The notes under the pieces: generated by a model | The model's database searches: none | Told to the model about the DNA's origin: nothing | The model's input: only the letters and a program-made list of their open reading frames with translations | Origin: Ideonella_A sakaiensis_A | Lineage (GTDB): Bacteria > Pseudomonadota > Gammaproteobacteria > Burkholderiales > Burkholderiaceae_C | Length of the DNA: 64,000 nucleotides | Assembly (NCBI RefSeq): GCF_048320135.1 | Contig: NZ_CP182947.1 | Coordinates: 4,836,001-4,900,000, forward strand | Reading direction: 5' to 3' | In this document: positions 43,130 through 55,000 of the stretch, in pieces | Layout of the letters: each line of letters begins with the position of its first letter | Position numbering within the stretch: the first letter of the stretch is position 1 | Made by a program: the position numbers and the translations under genes

Positions 43130-44923
43130 ATGAGTTATCGCGCCCCCGTCAAGGACATGTTGTTCTGCATGCAGGAGCTGGCCGGCCTCGACGAGGTTGC
43201 GGCGATGCCGGGTTTCGAGGACGCCAACATGGAGACCGCGCAGGCGGTGCTCGACGAGTGTGCGAAGTTCAACGAGGAAGTGATCGCGCCGCTGAATCGC
43301 GCCGGTGACGAAAACCCGTCGAGCTGGAAGGACGGTGTCGTCACGACGACGCCCGGCTTCAAGGATGCGTTCAAGCAGTTCGGCGAAGCCGGCTGGCAGG
43401 GCCTGCAGCATCCGGTCGAATTCGGCGGCCAGGGCCTGCCGAAAACCATCGGCGCCGCCTGCATCGAGATGCTGAACAGCGCGAATCTGAGTTTTGCGCT
43501 GTGCCCGCTGCTGACCGATGGTGCGATCGAGGCGCTGCTGACGGCCGGCACGCCTGAGCAGCAGCAGATCTACATCCCGAAGATGATCTCCGGCGCGTGG
43601 ACCGGCACGATGAATCTGACCGAGCCGCAGGCCGGCTCCGACCTTGCGCTGGTGCGCACGCGCGCCGAGCCGCAGCCCGACGGCAGCTACAAGCTCTACG
43701 GCACGAAGATCTTCATCACCTATGGTGAGCACGACATGGCCGAGAACATCGTCCATCTGGTGCTGGCCCGCGTCACTGGCGCGCCGGAAGGCGTCAAGGG
43801 CATCAGCCTGTTCATCGTGCCGAAATTCCTTGTCAACGCCGATGGTTCGATTGGCGAGCGCAACGATGTGCAATGTGTCTCGATCGAACACAAGCTCGGC
43901 ATCAAGGCCAGTCCGACCGCGGTGCTGCAGTTCGGCGATGCCGGCGGTGCGGTCGGCCAGCTGATCGGCGAGGAGAACCGCGGCCTCGAATACATGTTCA
44001 TCATGATGAATGCGGCCCGCTACGCAGTCGGCATGCAAGGCATCGCAGTGGCCGAGCGGGCCTACCAGCAGGCGGTGGCCTATGCGCGCGATCGTGTGCA
44101 GTCGCGCCCGGTCGATGGCTCCGTCGCCGGCAGCGCGACGATCATCCACCATCCCGATGTGCGCCGGATGCTGATGACGATGCGAGCCTATACAGAAGGC
44201 TGCCGGGCAATGGCGATCGCCGCTGCAGCCGCCTTCGATGCCGCACACCGCCATCCGGATGCCGAGGTGCGCAAGCGCAACCAGACCTTCTACGAATTCA
44301 TGGTGCCACTGGTCAAGGGCTACAGCACCGAGATGAGCATCGAGGTGGCCAGCCTCGGCGTGCAGGTGCATGGCGGCATGGGCTTCATCGAGGAGACCGG
44401 CGCGGCGCAGCATTACCGAGATGCGCGCATCCTGACGATCTACGAAGGGACGACCGCGATCCAGGCGAATGACCTGGTCGGCCGCAAGACCGCGCGTGAT
44501 GGCGGAACCGTTGCGAAGGCGATTGCCAGCCAGATCGAGAAAACAGAGGCCGAACTCGGCAAGCGTGACAGCGATGCCGCGCGCGCAATGCTGAAGCGCC
44601 TTTCGGCAGCGCGGCAGGCCTTTGTCGACGTCGTCGATTTCATCGCCGCGCAGAGCAAGGCCGATCCGAATGCGGCATTTGCCGGCTCGGTGCCCTACCT
44701 GATGCTGGCCGGCAACCTGGTGGCTGGATGGCAGATGGCGCGCGCGTTGCTGGTCGCCGAGCAGCAACTCGAACAAGGACAGGGCGACGCCGAATTTTTG
44801 CGGGCGAAGGTTGCGACCTCCCGCTTCTATGCCGATCACCTGCTGAGCAAGGCGCCAGCAACGCGCGACGCGATCGTCGAAGGTGCGAACAGCGTCACCG
44901 CACTGGCGCTCGAGGCCTATTGA
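43130..44923 (+). CDS. Acyl-CoA dehydrogenase, long 597-aa type
   Basis: First step of fatty acid beta-oxidation; reduces EtfAB. The protein has an extra N-terminal helix (YRAPVKDMLFCMQELAGLDEV) and a C-terminal extension that together mark the 590-600 aa bacterial subgroup. Core motifs are WTGTMNLTEPQAGSDLALVRTRAEP (FAD site) and the catalytic-base segment ILTIYEGTTAIQANDLVGRK. A CAGGAG site precedes the ATG at 43130. Cotranscribed with etfBA upstream, its own electron acceptor. Confidence 0.95.
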   Translation: MSYRAPVKDMLFCMQELAGLDEVAAMPGFEDANMETAQAVLDECAKFNEEVIAPLNRAGDENPSSWKDGVVTTTPGFKDAFKQFGEAGWQGLQHPVEFGGQGLPKTIGAACIEMLNSANLSFALCPLLTDGAIEALLTAGTPEQQQIYIPKMISGAWTGTMNLTEPQAGSDLALVRTRAEPQPDGSYKLYGTKIFITYGEHDMAENIVHLVLARVTGAPEGVKGISLFIVPKFLVNADGSIGERNDVQCVSIEHKLGIKASPTAVLQFGDAGGAVGQLIGEENRGLEYMFIMMNAARYAVGMQGIAVAERAYQQAVAYARDRVQSRPVDGSVAGSATIIHHPDVRRMLMTMRAYTEGCRAMAIAAAAAFDAAHRHPDAEVRKRNQTFYEFMVPLVKGYSTEMSIEVASLGVQVHGGMGFIEETGAAQHYRDARILTIYEGTTAIQANDLVGRKTARDGGTVAKAIASQIEKTEAELGKRDSDAARAMLKRLSAARQAFVDVVDFIAAQSKADPNAAFAGSVPYLMLAGNLVAGWQMARALLVAEQQLEQGQGDAEFLRAKVATSRFYADHLLSKAPATRDAIVEGANSVTALALEAY

Positions 44924-45027
44924 CCTTGCCGCCGCGAGCTGCAGGCACAACCTGACCGGTGACTGCAAGGCGGCGCCGGCGAGGGCCGCTTGTCGATCGA
45001 CCAACCGACCGTTACTGGAGAGAGTTC

Positions 45028-45987
45028 GTGTCCCTGCCCCCCGTTCTGCAAAACCTGCCGCTGCCGATCATCGGCTCGCCGCTGTTCATCATCAGCAATC
45101 CGAAACTGGTGATCGAGCAATGCAAGGCGGGCGTCGTCGGCGCGATGCCGGCCCTCAATGCCCGGCCGGCCGAGCAGCTCGACGAATGGCTGGCCGAGAT
45201 CACCGAGACGCTGGCCGCCCATGACCGTGCCCATCCCGATCGGCCGGCGGCGCCGTTTGCGATCAACCAGATCGTGCACAAGAGCAATGACCGGCTCGAA
45301 CAAGACATGGCGGTGTGCGCCAAATACAAGGTACCGATCGTCATCACCTCGCTCGGTGCGCGCACCGACGTCAACGACGCGGTGCACGGCTGGGGCGGCA
45401 TCGTGCTGCACGACATCATCAACAACTTCTTTGCGAAGAAGGCGATCGAGAAGGGCGCCGACGGCCTGATCGCGGTCGCTGCCGGCGCCGGCGGCCATGC
45501 CGGCGTGAAAAGCCCGTTTGCACTGGTGCAGGAAATCCGCGAATGGTTCGACGGCCCGGTCGCGTTGAGCGGATCGATTGCCAACGGCGGCGCGGTGCTC
45601 GCGGCGCAGGCGATGGGCGCCGACTTCGCTTACATCGGATCCGCCTTCATCGCCACCGACGAGGCCCGTGCCGCCGATGCCTACAAGCAGATGATCGTCG
45701 ACAGCAGCTCCGACGACATCGTCTACAGCAACCTCTTCACCGGCGTGCTCGGCAACTACCTGAAGGGCTCGGTGCGCAATGCCGGCCTCGACCCGGACGC
45801 ACTGCCGGAAAGCGATTCGAGCGCGATGAGTTTTGCCGGCGGCAGCAGCAAACCGAAAGCCTGGAAGGAAATCTGGGGCAGCGGCCAAGGCGTCGGCGCG
45901 ATCAAGCAGATCGTGCCGGCCCGGGTGCTGATCGAACGTTTGCAGCGCGAGTATCTGCAGGCACGGCAGCGGCTCGGGCTTGCCTGA
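45028..45987 (+). CDS. Nitronate monooxygenase-like FMN protein
   Basis: 319 aa TIM barrel of the NMO/2-nitropropane dioxygenase family: LPLPIIGSPLFIISNPKLV, GAMPALNARPAEQLDEWL, the FMN/His segment IAVAAGAGGHAG and IANGGAVLAAQAMGADFAYIGS. The start is a GTG at 45028 with CTGGAGAGAG upstream. Family members oxidise nitronates or act as NADH-quinone reductases; sequence alone does not decide. Last gene of the etf operon, facing the giant RTX gene. Confidence 0.9.
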   Translation: MSLPPVLQNLPLPIIGSPLFIISNPKLVIEQCKAGVVGAMPALNARPAEQLDEWLAEITETLAAHDRAHPDRPAAPFAINQIVHKSNDRLEQDMAVCAKYKVPIVITSLGARTDVNDAVHGWGGIVLHDIINNFFAKKAIEKGADGLIAVAAGAGGHAGVKSPFALVQEIREWFDGPVALSGSIANGGAVLAAQAMGADFAYIGSAFIATDEARAADAYKQMIVDSSSDDIVYSNLFTGVLGNYLKGSVRNAGLDPDALPESDSSAMSFAGGSSKPKAWKEIWGSGQGVGAIKQIVPARVLIERLQREYLQARQRLGLA

Positions 45988-46004
45988 CAGCAGCTTCCCA
46001 TTTC

Positions 46005-49000
46005 TCAGAACATGGCCTGCGGCGCCAGATCGGTGGTGCCGATCGACATCCTTGGCTGCAACGTGGTGGTGCCATTGGTCATTGCAGACGCCGCACCGAA
46101 GCCCGCCATTGCGCCGACCAGCGCCTGGGCTTGCGAATCGAGCAGTACGCTGCCATCGCTGAAGCGGAACTCCTCGATGTGATACTGGTTGCCCAAGTAC
46201 CAGTTCTGGAAAATCATTCTGTCGGCGGTTCCGGCAATCGCCATTTCAAGGTTGTTACCGGTTCGTGAAAAGCGCATGTCGGCCTGGGTCAGCGTACCCT
46301 GCAAGATCACCATGTCTTTGACACCGCTGGTCGAATCGTTCTCCTGAACGGTGTCGACGCCGTAGCCGCGGCCGAACAGGTAGGTGTCGCCGCCGCTGCC
46401 ACCGATCAGGGTGTCGTTTCCCGCGCCGCCGTCGAGCGTATCTGCACCGCCATTGCCGGTCAGGATGTTGGCGCCGGCATTGCCGATGATGACGTTGTTC
46501 AGCGAATTGCCGGTTCCGTTGAGTGGGGCGGACCCACCCAGCGTCAGGTTTTCAAGGTTGTTCCCGAGCGTCCAGTTGGCCGCAGAGATCACGGTATCGG
46601 TGCCTTCATTGGCGTTTTCGACGATGCTGTCGCCACTCGCGTTGACATGATAAGTGTCATCGCCGGCACCTCCTCGCATCGTGTCGTTGCCGAGGCCCCC
46701 GTCGAGCGTATCGTTGCCTGCTCCGCCGGTCAGCACGTTGTTCGCGCTGTTGCCGATCAGGCGGTTGTCGAGCGCGTTGCCGGTGCCGTTGATCTTGTTG
46801 CTGCCGGTCAAGGTCAGGTGCTCGATGTGGCTGCCCAGCGTCCAGGTGATGTTCGACTGAACGGTGTCGATGCCTTCGTTCGCCAGTTCGGTGATGACGT
46901 CGCCGCTGGCGTTGACGACATAGCTATCGTCGCCCGGTCCGCCGAGCATCGTATCGTTGCCAGCGCTGCCGTCCAGCGTATCGTTGCCAGCGCCGCCGAC
47001 CAGCCGGTTGTTGCCGCTGTTGCCGACCAGCAGGTTGTCCAGTTCATTGCCGGTGGCATTGAGCGAGGAAGTTCCCGACAGGCTGAGGTTCTCCACCTGT
47101 GCCGGCAAGGTATAGCTGATCGTACTGACCACGGCATCGATGCCTTCCCCCTGCAACTCGATGATCTGGTCTCCGATGTTGTCGACGATGTAGCTGTCGT
47201 TGCCGGCGCCGCCGGCCATCGTGTCTGCGCCGAGGCCACCGTTGAGTATGTTATTGGCCGCATTGCCGGTCAGCCGGTTGGCCAGGCTGTTGCCGGTGCC
47301 ATTGACCGGCGCATTGCCACTGAGGGTCAGGTGCTCGACGTTGTCGCCAAGCGTGAAGCTGACGCTGCTGAAAACCGAATCGATACCTTGGCTTGGATCC
47401 TCGAGCACGCGGTCCGCTGCCGTGTCGACGTAATAGGTATCGTCGCCTGCGTTGCCTCGCATCTCGTCATTGCCCGGACCTCCGTCGATCGAGTCGTTGC
47501 CGGAGCCGCCGAAAATCGTATCGTCGCCGGCGAGCCCATGGATGCGGTTGTCGGTGGAATCGCCGACCAGATAGTCATTGCCCGCCGTGCCGTAGATATT
47601 GCTTGCCAGGCCATCGAGCATCGCCGTATTCCACACGCTGCCATCCGCGAAATGAACCGATTCGATCTTCGATCCGCCCAATTGGCCAACGATCAGCAAC
47701 TCGTCGGTGCTGCTGCCTGCCACCTTCAGCAGCAGGCTGTCTTCGATGCCGCTCCATGGATTGAGCGCCTTGCTGCCGGTGACATCGGTTGGTGATATGC
47801 CAGCGGAGAAAACGATCGCGTCGGCAGTGCCATCGTCGTCGACGATGATGTCCGAGCCGTCGCCGCGCGCAAATCGGAAACGGTCGCTGCCTTTTCCGCC
47901 ATGAAGCGTGTCGTGTCCTGTGCCGCCGGTCAGGTCGTCGTCCCCCTCACCGCCGGCAATCAGATCGTTGCCCGCACCGCCAGCGAGGATGTCAAAACCG
48001 GCTGAGCCGATCAGAACGTCGTCACCCGCGGTACTCGCATTGGCGTTGCCCGCATTCAGTCTGGCGACAATCTGGTTGCTGCTCATGCGCAGGCCTTCCG
48101 CGGACTCGAGGAGTCCGAACGTGCCGCTGTGTTGGCTGGAGCTTGCATCGACGAAGAAGTCGTTCCAGGTCAATGCGTCGTTGCGGCCGGCGATCTGCAA
48201 CTTGATATGGCTGCCGTTCCTGCTGAACCGGATATCTGAAATCGGAATGCTGCTGTCGAGCAGCAGTCTGCGGGTGCTGGAAGGCCCCAAAGCCTGGACC
48301 GTATCGGCGCCAAAGCCGGCGCCCAGGGCGATGGTGGCGTGGCTGCTCCACAGCAGGTCGTAATGATCGTTGCCCGGTCCGCCATCGAGCCAGTCGGCGC
48401 CGCCGCGCGACATCAACCGGTCGTTGCCCGCGCCACCGAGCAGCGTGTCGGCATCGATGTAATAGGGGGCAAACGGGCCATCCTCGAGTTCGTCGTCGCC
48501 GGCACCGCCGTCAAGCAGGTTGTCGGAGGTGTTGCCAATCAGCCGGTTTGCGCCAGCATCGCCGCGCAGGCCCGAGGCTCCGCTCGAGGCATTGAGCCGA
48601 AGCGATTCCACATTGGGAAAGTCCGTGCTATCGAAGATTCTGGCCGGCCCGCTGATGTCCACCGTGTCATTGCCCTCGCCCGGCAGTTCGATCACGACGT
48701 CGCGAGTCGTCTCGCTGAACTCGATGAAATACAGATCGTCACCGGTGCCGCCGACCAACGTATCGACTCCTCGGCTGTCGTAGGCGATATTGAACTTCGA
48801 CCAGGTGCCCGATGTGGCGTAGAAGGTATCGTTGCCGGCCAGGCCCTCGAGCCGATCGTTGCGCCCGTTGCCGATCAGCAGGTTGTTGCCTGCGTTGCCG
48901 ATTCCCCGCGCAGCGCCAGGAAGCAGCATCAGGTCGTTCCAGCCGGCTTCGAGTGTCCAGTTGATGCTGCTCGATAAATTGGCTTCCTTGCCGACTAACA

Positions 49001-52000
49001 CGTCGCCTGGGTTGTCGACAAAGAACAGCGTCTGCGGCGTCAGGCAGATCATCGTATCGGCGCCGGCCTTGCCATCCAGCCTGTTGTAGAAAAACCGGCT
49101 GTTCGAAATGATCACGTTGTCGAGCGCGTTGCCGGTCAAGACCATTTCTCCGAACCAATAGCCGGTGCCGGTCAGATTCTCGACATGGTCCGGCAGTACA
49201 TAGTCCGTCGCCGAGATGACGGTATCGATGCCCTGGTTGGCGGATTCGATAACGAAGTCGGCACCATCGTAGTCGTCGATGTAGTAAGTGTCATCGCCGG
49301 CGCCGCCGATCAATGTATCGGACCCCTTGTGCCCGTTGAGCACGTTGTTGCCGGCGTTGCCGGTCAGCACATTGCTCAGTTCGTTTCCAGTGCCGTTGAT
49401 GCTGGCATGGCCGCTCAGCACGAGTTTCTCAACATTCGCCGGCAACGTGTAGCTGACCGAACTGGTGATCGTGTCGATACCCTGGTTGAAGCCTTCTGAA
49501 ACCGTATCGGCCGCGTTATCGACGACGAAATTGTCGTTGCCGCTGGTGCCGACCATCGTATTGACCGCGCCGCTGATGGTGCGGGCAGCGATCGCCGCCG
49601 CGTCCCAGGCCGTGCCGTCGACAAACTCGATCCGCTCGATCGCGGTCGCAGTGCCGACGAACTGGCCGACGATTCGAGCCTGGCTGACGGTCTGGCGGAT
49701 TGTCAACATCAGGTCGGCACCGTCGCGGAACAGGCCGATGTCCGCCGGTGTGATGCCGGCGCCCAGCACCACGCGGTCAACACCTCCAGTGTCCGTGATG
49801 TGGTCGTGGCCACTCGTCAGATCGAGTACGTAGGTGTCGTCGCCCGCCTCGCCATGGAGATGATCGCTGCCTGGCCCACCCCGCAACGTGTCGTTGCCTC
49901 CGCCGCCATACAGCGAATCGTTGCCGGTGCCGCCATCGAGACTGTCGTTGCCATCATCGCTGCGGAAGTAGCCTTCGTCGCCGACGAGCCGGTCGTCCCC
50001 CGAGCCGCCTTCAAGCGTGTCGTTGCCGCCGTTGCCGTACAGCGTGTCGTTGCCGGCGCCGCCGAGGATGCTGTCGTTGCCAAGCATGCCGCTGACGTGG
50101 TCGTTGCCGCCTTTGGCATCGATGACGTCATTCCAGCGGAAGCCGCCCACCACATCGTCACCTTCGGTGGTGCTGTTGGCCGAAGTCCGCGCAATCAGAT
50201 CGGCTGCCGTCCAGACGGCGCCATCGGCGAATTCGAACAATTCGACGGTGCCATTGCCTCCAGGAGCCTCGAAGAACCTGACGATCGTCACCGGCACGAA
50301 CGAACCCTGGGTGCGCAATGCGAGGTCATCGACATAGCGGGTCGAGGTGTTGTAGCCGAATTCGATCACCACGGAACTCGATGGCACCGGCAACTGCAGC
50401 CTGTCGATATCTGAAGGCGCCGAGGACGCTTCGGTGATCACCGCTGCCTGCCAGTTGCGCAGGCGATAGGTATCGTTGCCGCTGCCGCCCACCATCGTTT
50501 CACCGTCGATCAGCAGGTCGTCACCGCCGTCGCCGTACAGCATGTCGATCCCCAGTCCGCCATCGAGGGTATCGTTGCCGGAGCCGCCTGAAAGCGTGTC
50601 GTTGCCGTCGCCGCCGTCGAGAAGGTCGTTGTCAGTGCCGCCGTCCATCGAGTCGTTGCCGGTACCGCCAGCCAGGGTGTCACTGCCCCATTGGCCGAAC
50701 AAGGAGTCGTTGCCCGCTCCGCCAAAGATGGAGTCGTTGCCGGCCACGCCGTTGACAAAGTCGTCACCATCGCCGGCATCGATCAGATCATCGCCACTGG
50801 TACCGACGAATACGTCGTTGCCGGACGTCAGTTCATTCGACAGGTGCACTGCGATCTCGGTCGGGGTCCAGACTGTGCCGTCGGCGAAAACCAGGCGCTC
50901 GATGCCGGTGCCTGAGAAATGGCCTGCCACGGTAAGTTGCTCGTTGGTGGCGCGCAGGCGTATCACGAGGTCATCGGCGGCGCGGTAGTAGCCCAGTGCC
51001 GACGGCGTCAACCCTCCGCTGAGTTGCACGGTATCGATCGTGGTGGCTGTCGCGTCGCCGTCGACGATCAAATCGTTGCCATAGCCCAGCCCCCACCAAT
51101 AGGTGTCGCCGCCGGCACCGCCCGACAAGGTGTCGTTGCCCGCGCCGCCGTTCAGGCGATCGGCAAATGCGGTGCCAACCATCTCGTCGTTGCCTGGAGT
51201 GCCGTCGAATCCCAGCGCGACGAGCTGTTCGAATGTCACCTCGCTGGCGTCGGCGAACGAGAAATGGTCGATCGGTACCATGCCGACGGTCCGGCTTGGA
51301 TCGAATTCGCCCAGCGTGATCGCATCGGCGGACGAGGGTCCAACCTGGATGCGAAACTGCCCGGTACCTGGGGCGTTGAACAGGCGCAGGTCCGTCAACG
51401 CGATGTCCCGACCGAAGCTGATCCGATTGGCCGCCGGGCTGCCGTCGGGCTTGAGCTTCGCGCTGCGGTCAATGATCAGGTCAGCACCGCCGCCGGATTC
51501 ATAGCGGTAGGTGTTGTTGCCACCGATGCCGATCAGGGTATCGTTGCCGCGCCCGCCAGACATCGTCGCGTAGGCGCTGCTCGTTTGCAGCAGGTCGCTG
51601 TTGCGCCCGCCGAGCGCATGCTCGCGGCCTTGGCTGTCGGTGGCAACGGCGGCGGTCGGCGACCAGTCTCCGATCAACTGGTATGCAGCGAGGATCGTCC
51701 GGTCGCCGAAATGGAACTGGTTGCTGCTGCCGGCAACGCCGTTGACGATGATCAGGCCCTGCATGGCCGATGCGCTGATCTGGAGGTCGCCGTTCGGCTG
51801 GGCCATCACGGCAACGGCTTCCGGCCGAATGCCTTCAAGGATGATCTGGTTGCTGCCGAGGTTGTCGTCGATCGCCTCGGCATGGCCGTTGGCATCCAGC
51901 GGGCTGTCGCCGACTCCGATGTAATACGTATCGTCGCCGGGTCCGCCCTGCATCATGTCGGTTCCGGCCCCACCGATCAGTGTGTCGTCGCCATCGCCGC

Positions 52001-55000
52001 CAACCAGCAGGTCGTTGCCGGCACCGCCGAGCAGCAGGTCCGCTCCGCCGTCTCCGTACAGGATGTCATCGCCATTGCCGCCATCGAGCACATCATCCGA
52101 TTGCTCCGCCGCAGCGACGTGGTCGCCGTCGCCATGCAAGACATCGTGCCCGTCTCCGCCGTACACGGTGTCGGCGCCGGCGCCGCCGACCAGGGTGTCG
52201 ATGCCTGCGCCGCCATCGAGCCAGTCGGCTCCGCCTTCGCCGCCGCCCAAGGCCTCGATGGCGGTGTCGCCCCACAACATGTCGTTGCCATCGCCGCCGA
52301 GCAGCGTGTCGTGGCCACCACCGCCTTCGAGGTAGTCGTTGCCGGCTCCGCCGTCGAGAAGGTCGTCACCGTGGAAACTGCCTGGCAACTGGGAAGGAGT
52401 AGCGTCGCCGAACAGCGAATCATTTCCGTTGCCGCCGAGCAGCGTATCGTTTCGTCCGCCGCCGATCAGCTCGTCGGCGCCATCGCCACCGTCGAGAAAG
52501 TCGTCGCCGTGGAACTCCGCCGGCGTGTGCCGCAAGTCACTGCGGTCGCCCCACAGGCGGTCGTCGCCGCTGCCACCGTACAGACGGTCCGAGCCACCGT
52601 CTCCGAACAGGGAATCATTGCCGGTGCCGCCATCGATCAGATCGTCGCCGTGCAACACGCCGGCCACCGTGCCGAGATAGCCGGGCATCGCCGTTCCGTC
52701 GCCGGAGATGACGTCGTTGCCTGCATCACCGAACAGGATGTCTGCGCCGCCCAGGCCGAAGATGTGGTCATTGTCACTACCGCCATAGACCGTGTCGCCG
52801 CCGGAGCCGGCATGGATCCAGTCGTCGCCACTGCCGCCGTCGATCAACTTGCCGAAGTCGCCGGCCAACCATCGCGCGTCGGCGCCAAGCAGCCGATGCG
52901 TGTCGACACCGTTGCCATCAATGCCGCTGTCGAAGGTCACCCAGGAAAAACCGCGTGTGAACTCCGGCCCCGTCGCCACCGGTGGTGGCGACCCTGGCCC
53001 GGGCAGGTAGTTGAGAATGCCGATGCCTGAGCCATGGATCACGTCGCGTCCCGCGCCGCCGTTCAGGGTGTCTCGGCCAAGGCCGCCAAACAGCAGATCG
53101 TCACCGTCGCCACCGTCGATCAGGTCGTCACCTGCCATGCCGGCCAATGCGTCGTTGCCGCCAAAACCCTGCAGCCGGTCGGCGTTCGCGCTGCCGGTGA
53201 TCACATCGTGGGCGTTCGGCTGCGCTCCGTCGCTGACATAGTTGCCACCGAGAATTGCATAGGTCGATCCGATGACCTTCTTCGCGAAATCGCCGGCATA
53301 GGAATTGGCCGGTGGCGGTGGCGGCGGCGGTGCCGCTGGGCCCAGGGTGATGCCGAGGCTGCGTGACTCGCTCCAATTTCGGATCGTGATGACGTCGGGT
53401 CGATCGGCGAATGAGATGTACAAGTCCTTGCGCGCGGGATCTGCGTCGACCACGGTGTAATTGACCTGCCGGTTGGCCGTCTGCCAGACCTTGTCGACCA
53501 CCTTGGCCGCGCCGTCGCCGGTCACGAAACCGAGGTCGTGAATCCAGATCCTGCCGGAGCCATTGCTATCGTCGATGACGTCGTGCCCCCAGCCGAGATG
53601 GAATTTATAGGTATCGAAACCCTCGCCGCCGTACAGCTGATCGTTGCCCGCGCCACCGTCGAGATCGTCATTTCCACTGCCGCCGTAGAGGGTGTCGGCG
53701 CCCTCGCCGCCGGACAACTGGTCGCTTCCGCTCCCGCCGAGCAGGCGGTCGTTGCCGGCGCCACCGTCGAGCACATCGTCACCGTCGTTGCCTTCCAGGT
53801 GGTCGTTGCCTGCCAGGCCGGACAAGCTGTCGTTGCCGACACCACCGTACAGTCGGTCTGCCAGGGCACTTCCACTGCGCACATCGTTGCCTTCGCCGGC
53901 GAACAGGATTCGTTGACGGTAGGCATCTGTGGCGATGCCCATGCGGATCAAATCGCCGCTTGCCCCGTCCTCGTAGATGACCGTCTTCGCGAATCGTCGG
54001 TCGGTGGTGGGAAGCAGTGGGTTCTGGAAGTTGTGCTGGTTGCGGACCAGGAGGACGCCCAACGTCTCGCTACGGTCACGCAACCACTCGTCGGTGAACG
54101 TCGCGCCTCCTGCGGCGCGCTCGGCAGCGTTCATGGTCCTGTCAGCGAGCCAGGCGCTGTGGATGGCGCTGTTGATGTTGGCAAGCGTGGCCTCGAGTGC
54201 ACTTTCCTGGCCGGCCTGCGCGACCAGGGTCAGTGGGGACAGCATGCAAAGACTGAGGAAGGCACTGAAGCTCGTACGCGCCTCGTCCGCGAGGCCAACC
54301 CCCGAGGGCCTGATCTCGACCTTGCCGGCCAGTGCCTTGAACGAGCTGTTGGCTTCGAGCTGGGCGATTGCCTCGTGCAATGCGTTGCGATGGTCGTTGC
54401 CGGCCGGCATCTGCTCGCCGTTGATGCCGAGCACCCGTTCCAGCGAGTCGAGCACGTTCTCGAACGAGCGGTTTTCGCCCGACGCCGCAGCCCGGATCAA
54501 CGTGCCCATCTTCTCGAGCGTGAACGTCGGGTCGAGCCGGGCCAGCAACTGGTGCAGCGCGAGCGAGTCCGTGACCTGTCGCTGGTCGTGGTTCCAGGAC
54601 TGGATCTTCGCATCGGTGACGTCGAAGCCGAGCTGATTCTCGATCGGTACCGTCACGCCATGGCCGGGAAAGCCGTGATATCCGGCGATCAGGTCGAAGC
54701 CCATGTTTGGCGGCCGGTTGCTCTCGCTGGACCGCACGTTGGTGATGATCGATCCGGGGTTGTCGGATGGCTGCAGTGTGCCGACCGGACGCGTCGCGCC
54801 GAGCGCGCCTAGCACGACGTTCACCGCGTACGTCTCGGCAAAGCCCGGCGAGTTGAAGGCATAGGCCTGCGCCGTCACCGAGGGGAACAACGCAGCGAAT
54901 GCCATCGCCAAGTGACCGCCGAGGGAGGAGCCGGCCACGGTGAGCTTGCGATCCGGGTCCTGCTGCAGGAGGGGGTAGAGCTCCCCGGTGGCCTGGACAT

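Noticed and set aside
50919..53030. Long plus-strand frames opposite the RTX gene (and 53538-54812)
   Set aside because: Val/Ala-rich periodic translations are the mirror of the repeated Gly-Asp codons on the minus strand; no independent start or domain.
46384..53926. The dense short repeats looked at first like a CRISPR or satellite array
   Set aside because: The period is 27 bp and in frame with GGxGxDxxx nonapeptides; there are no fixed repeats with unique spacers and no cas genes.
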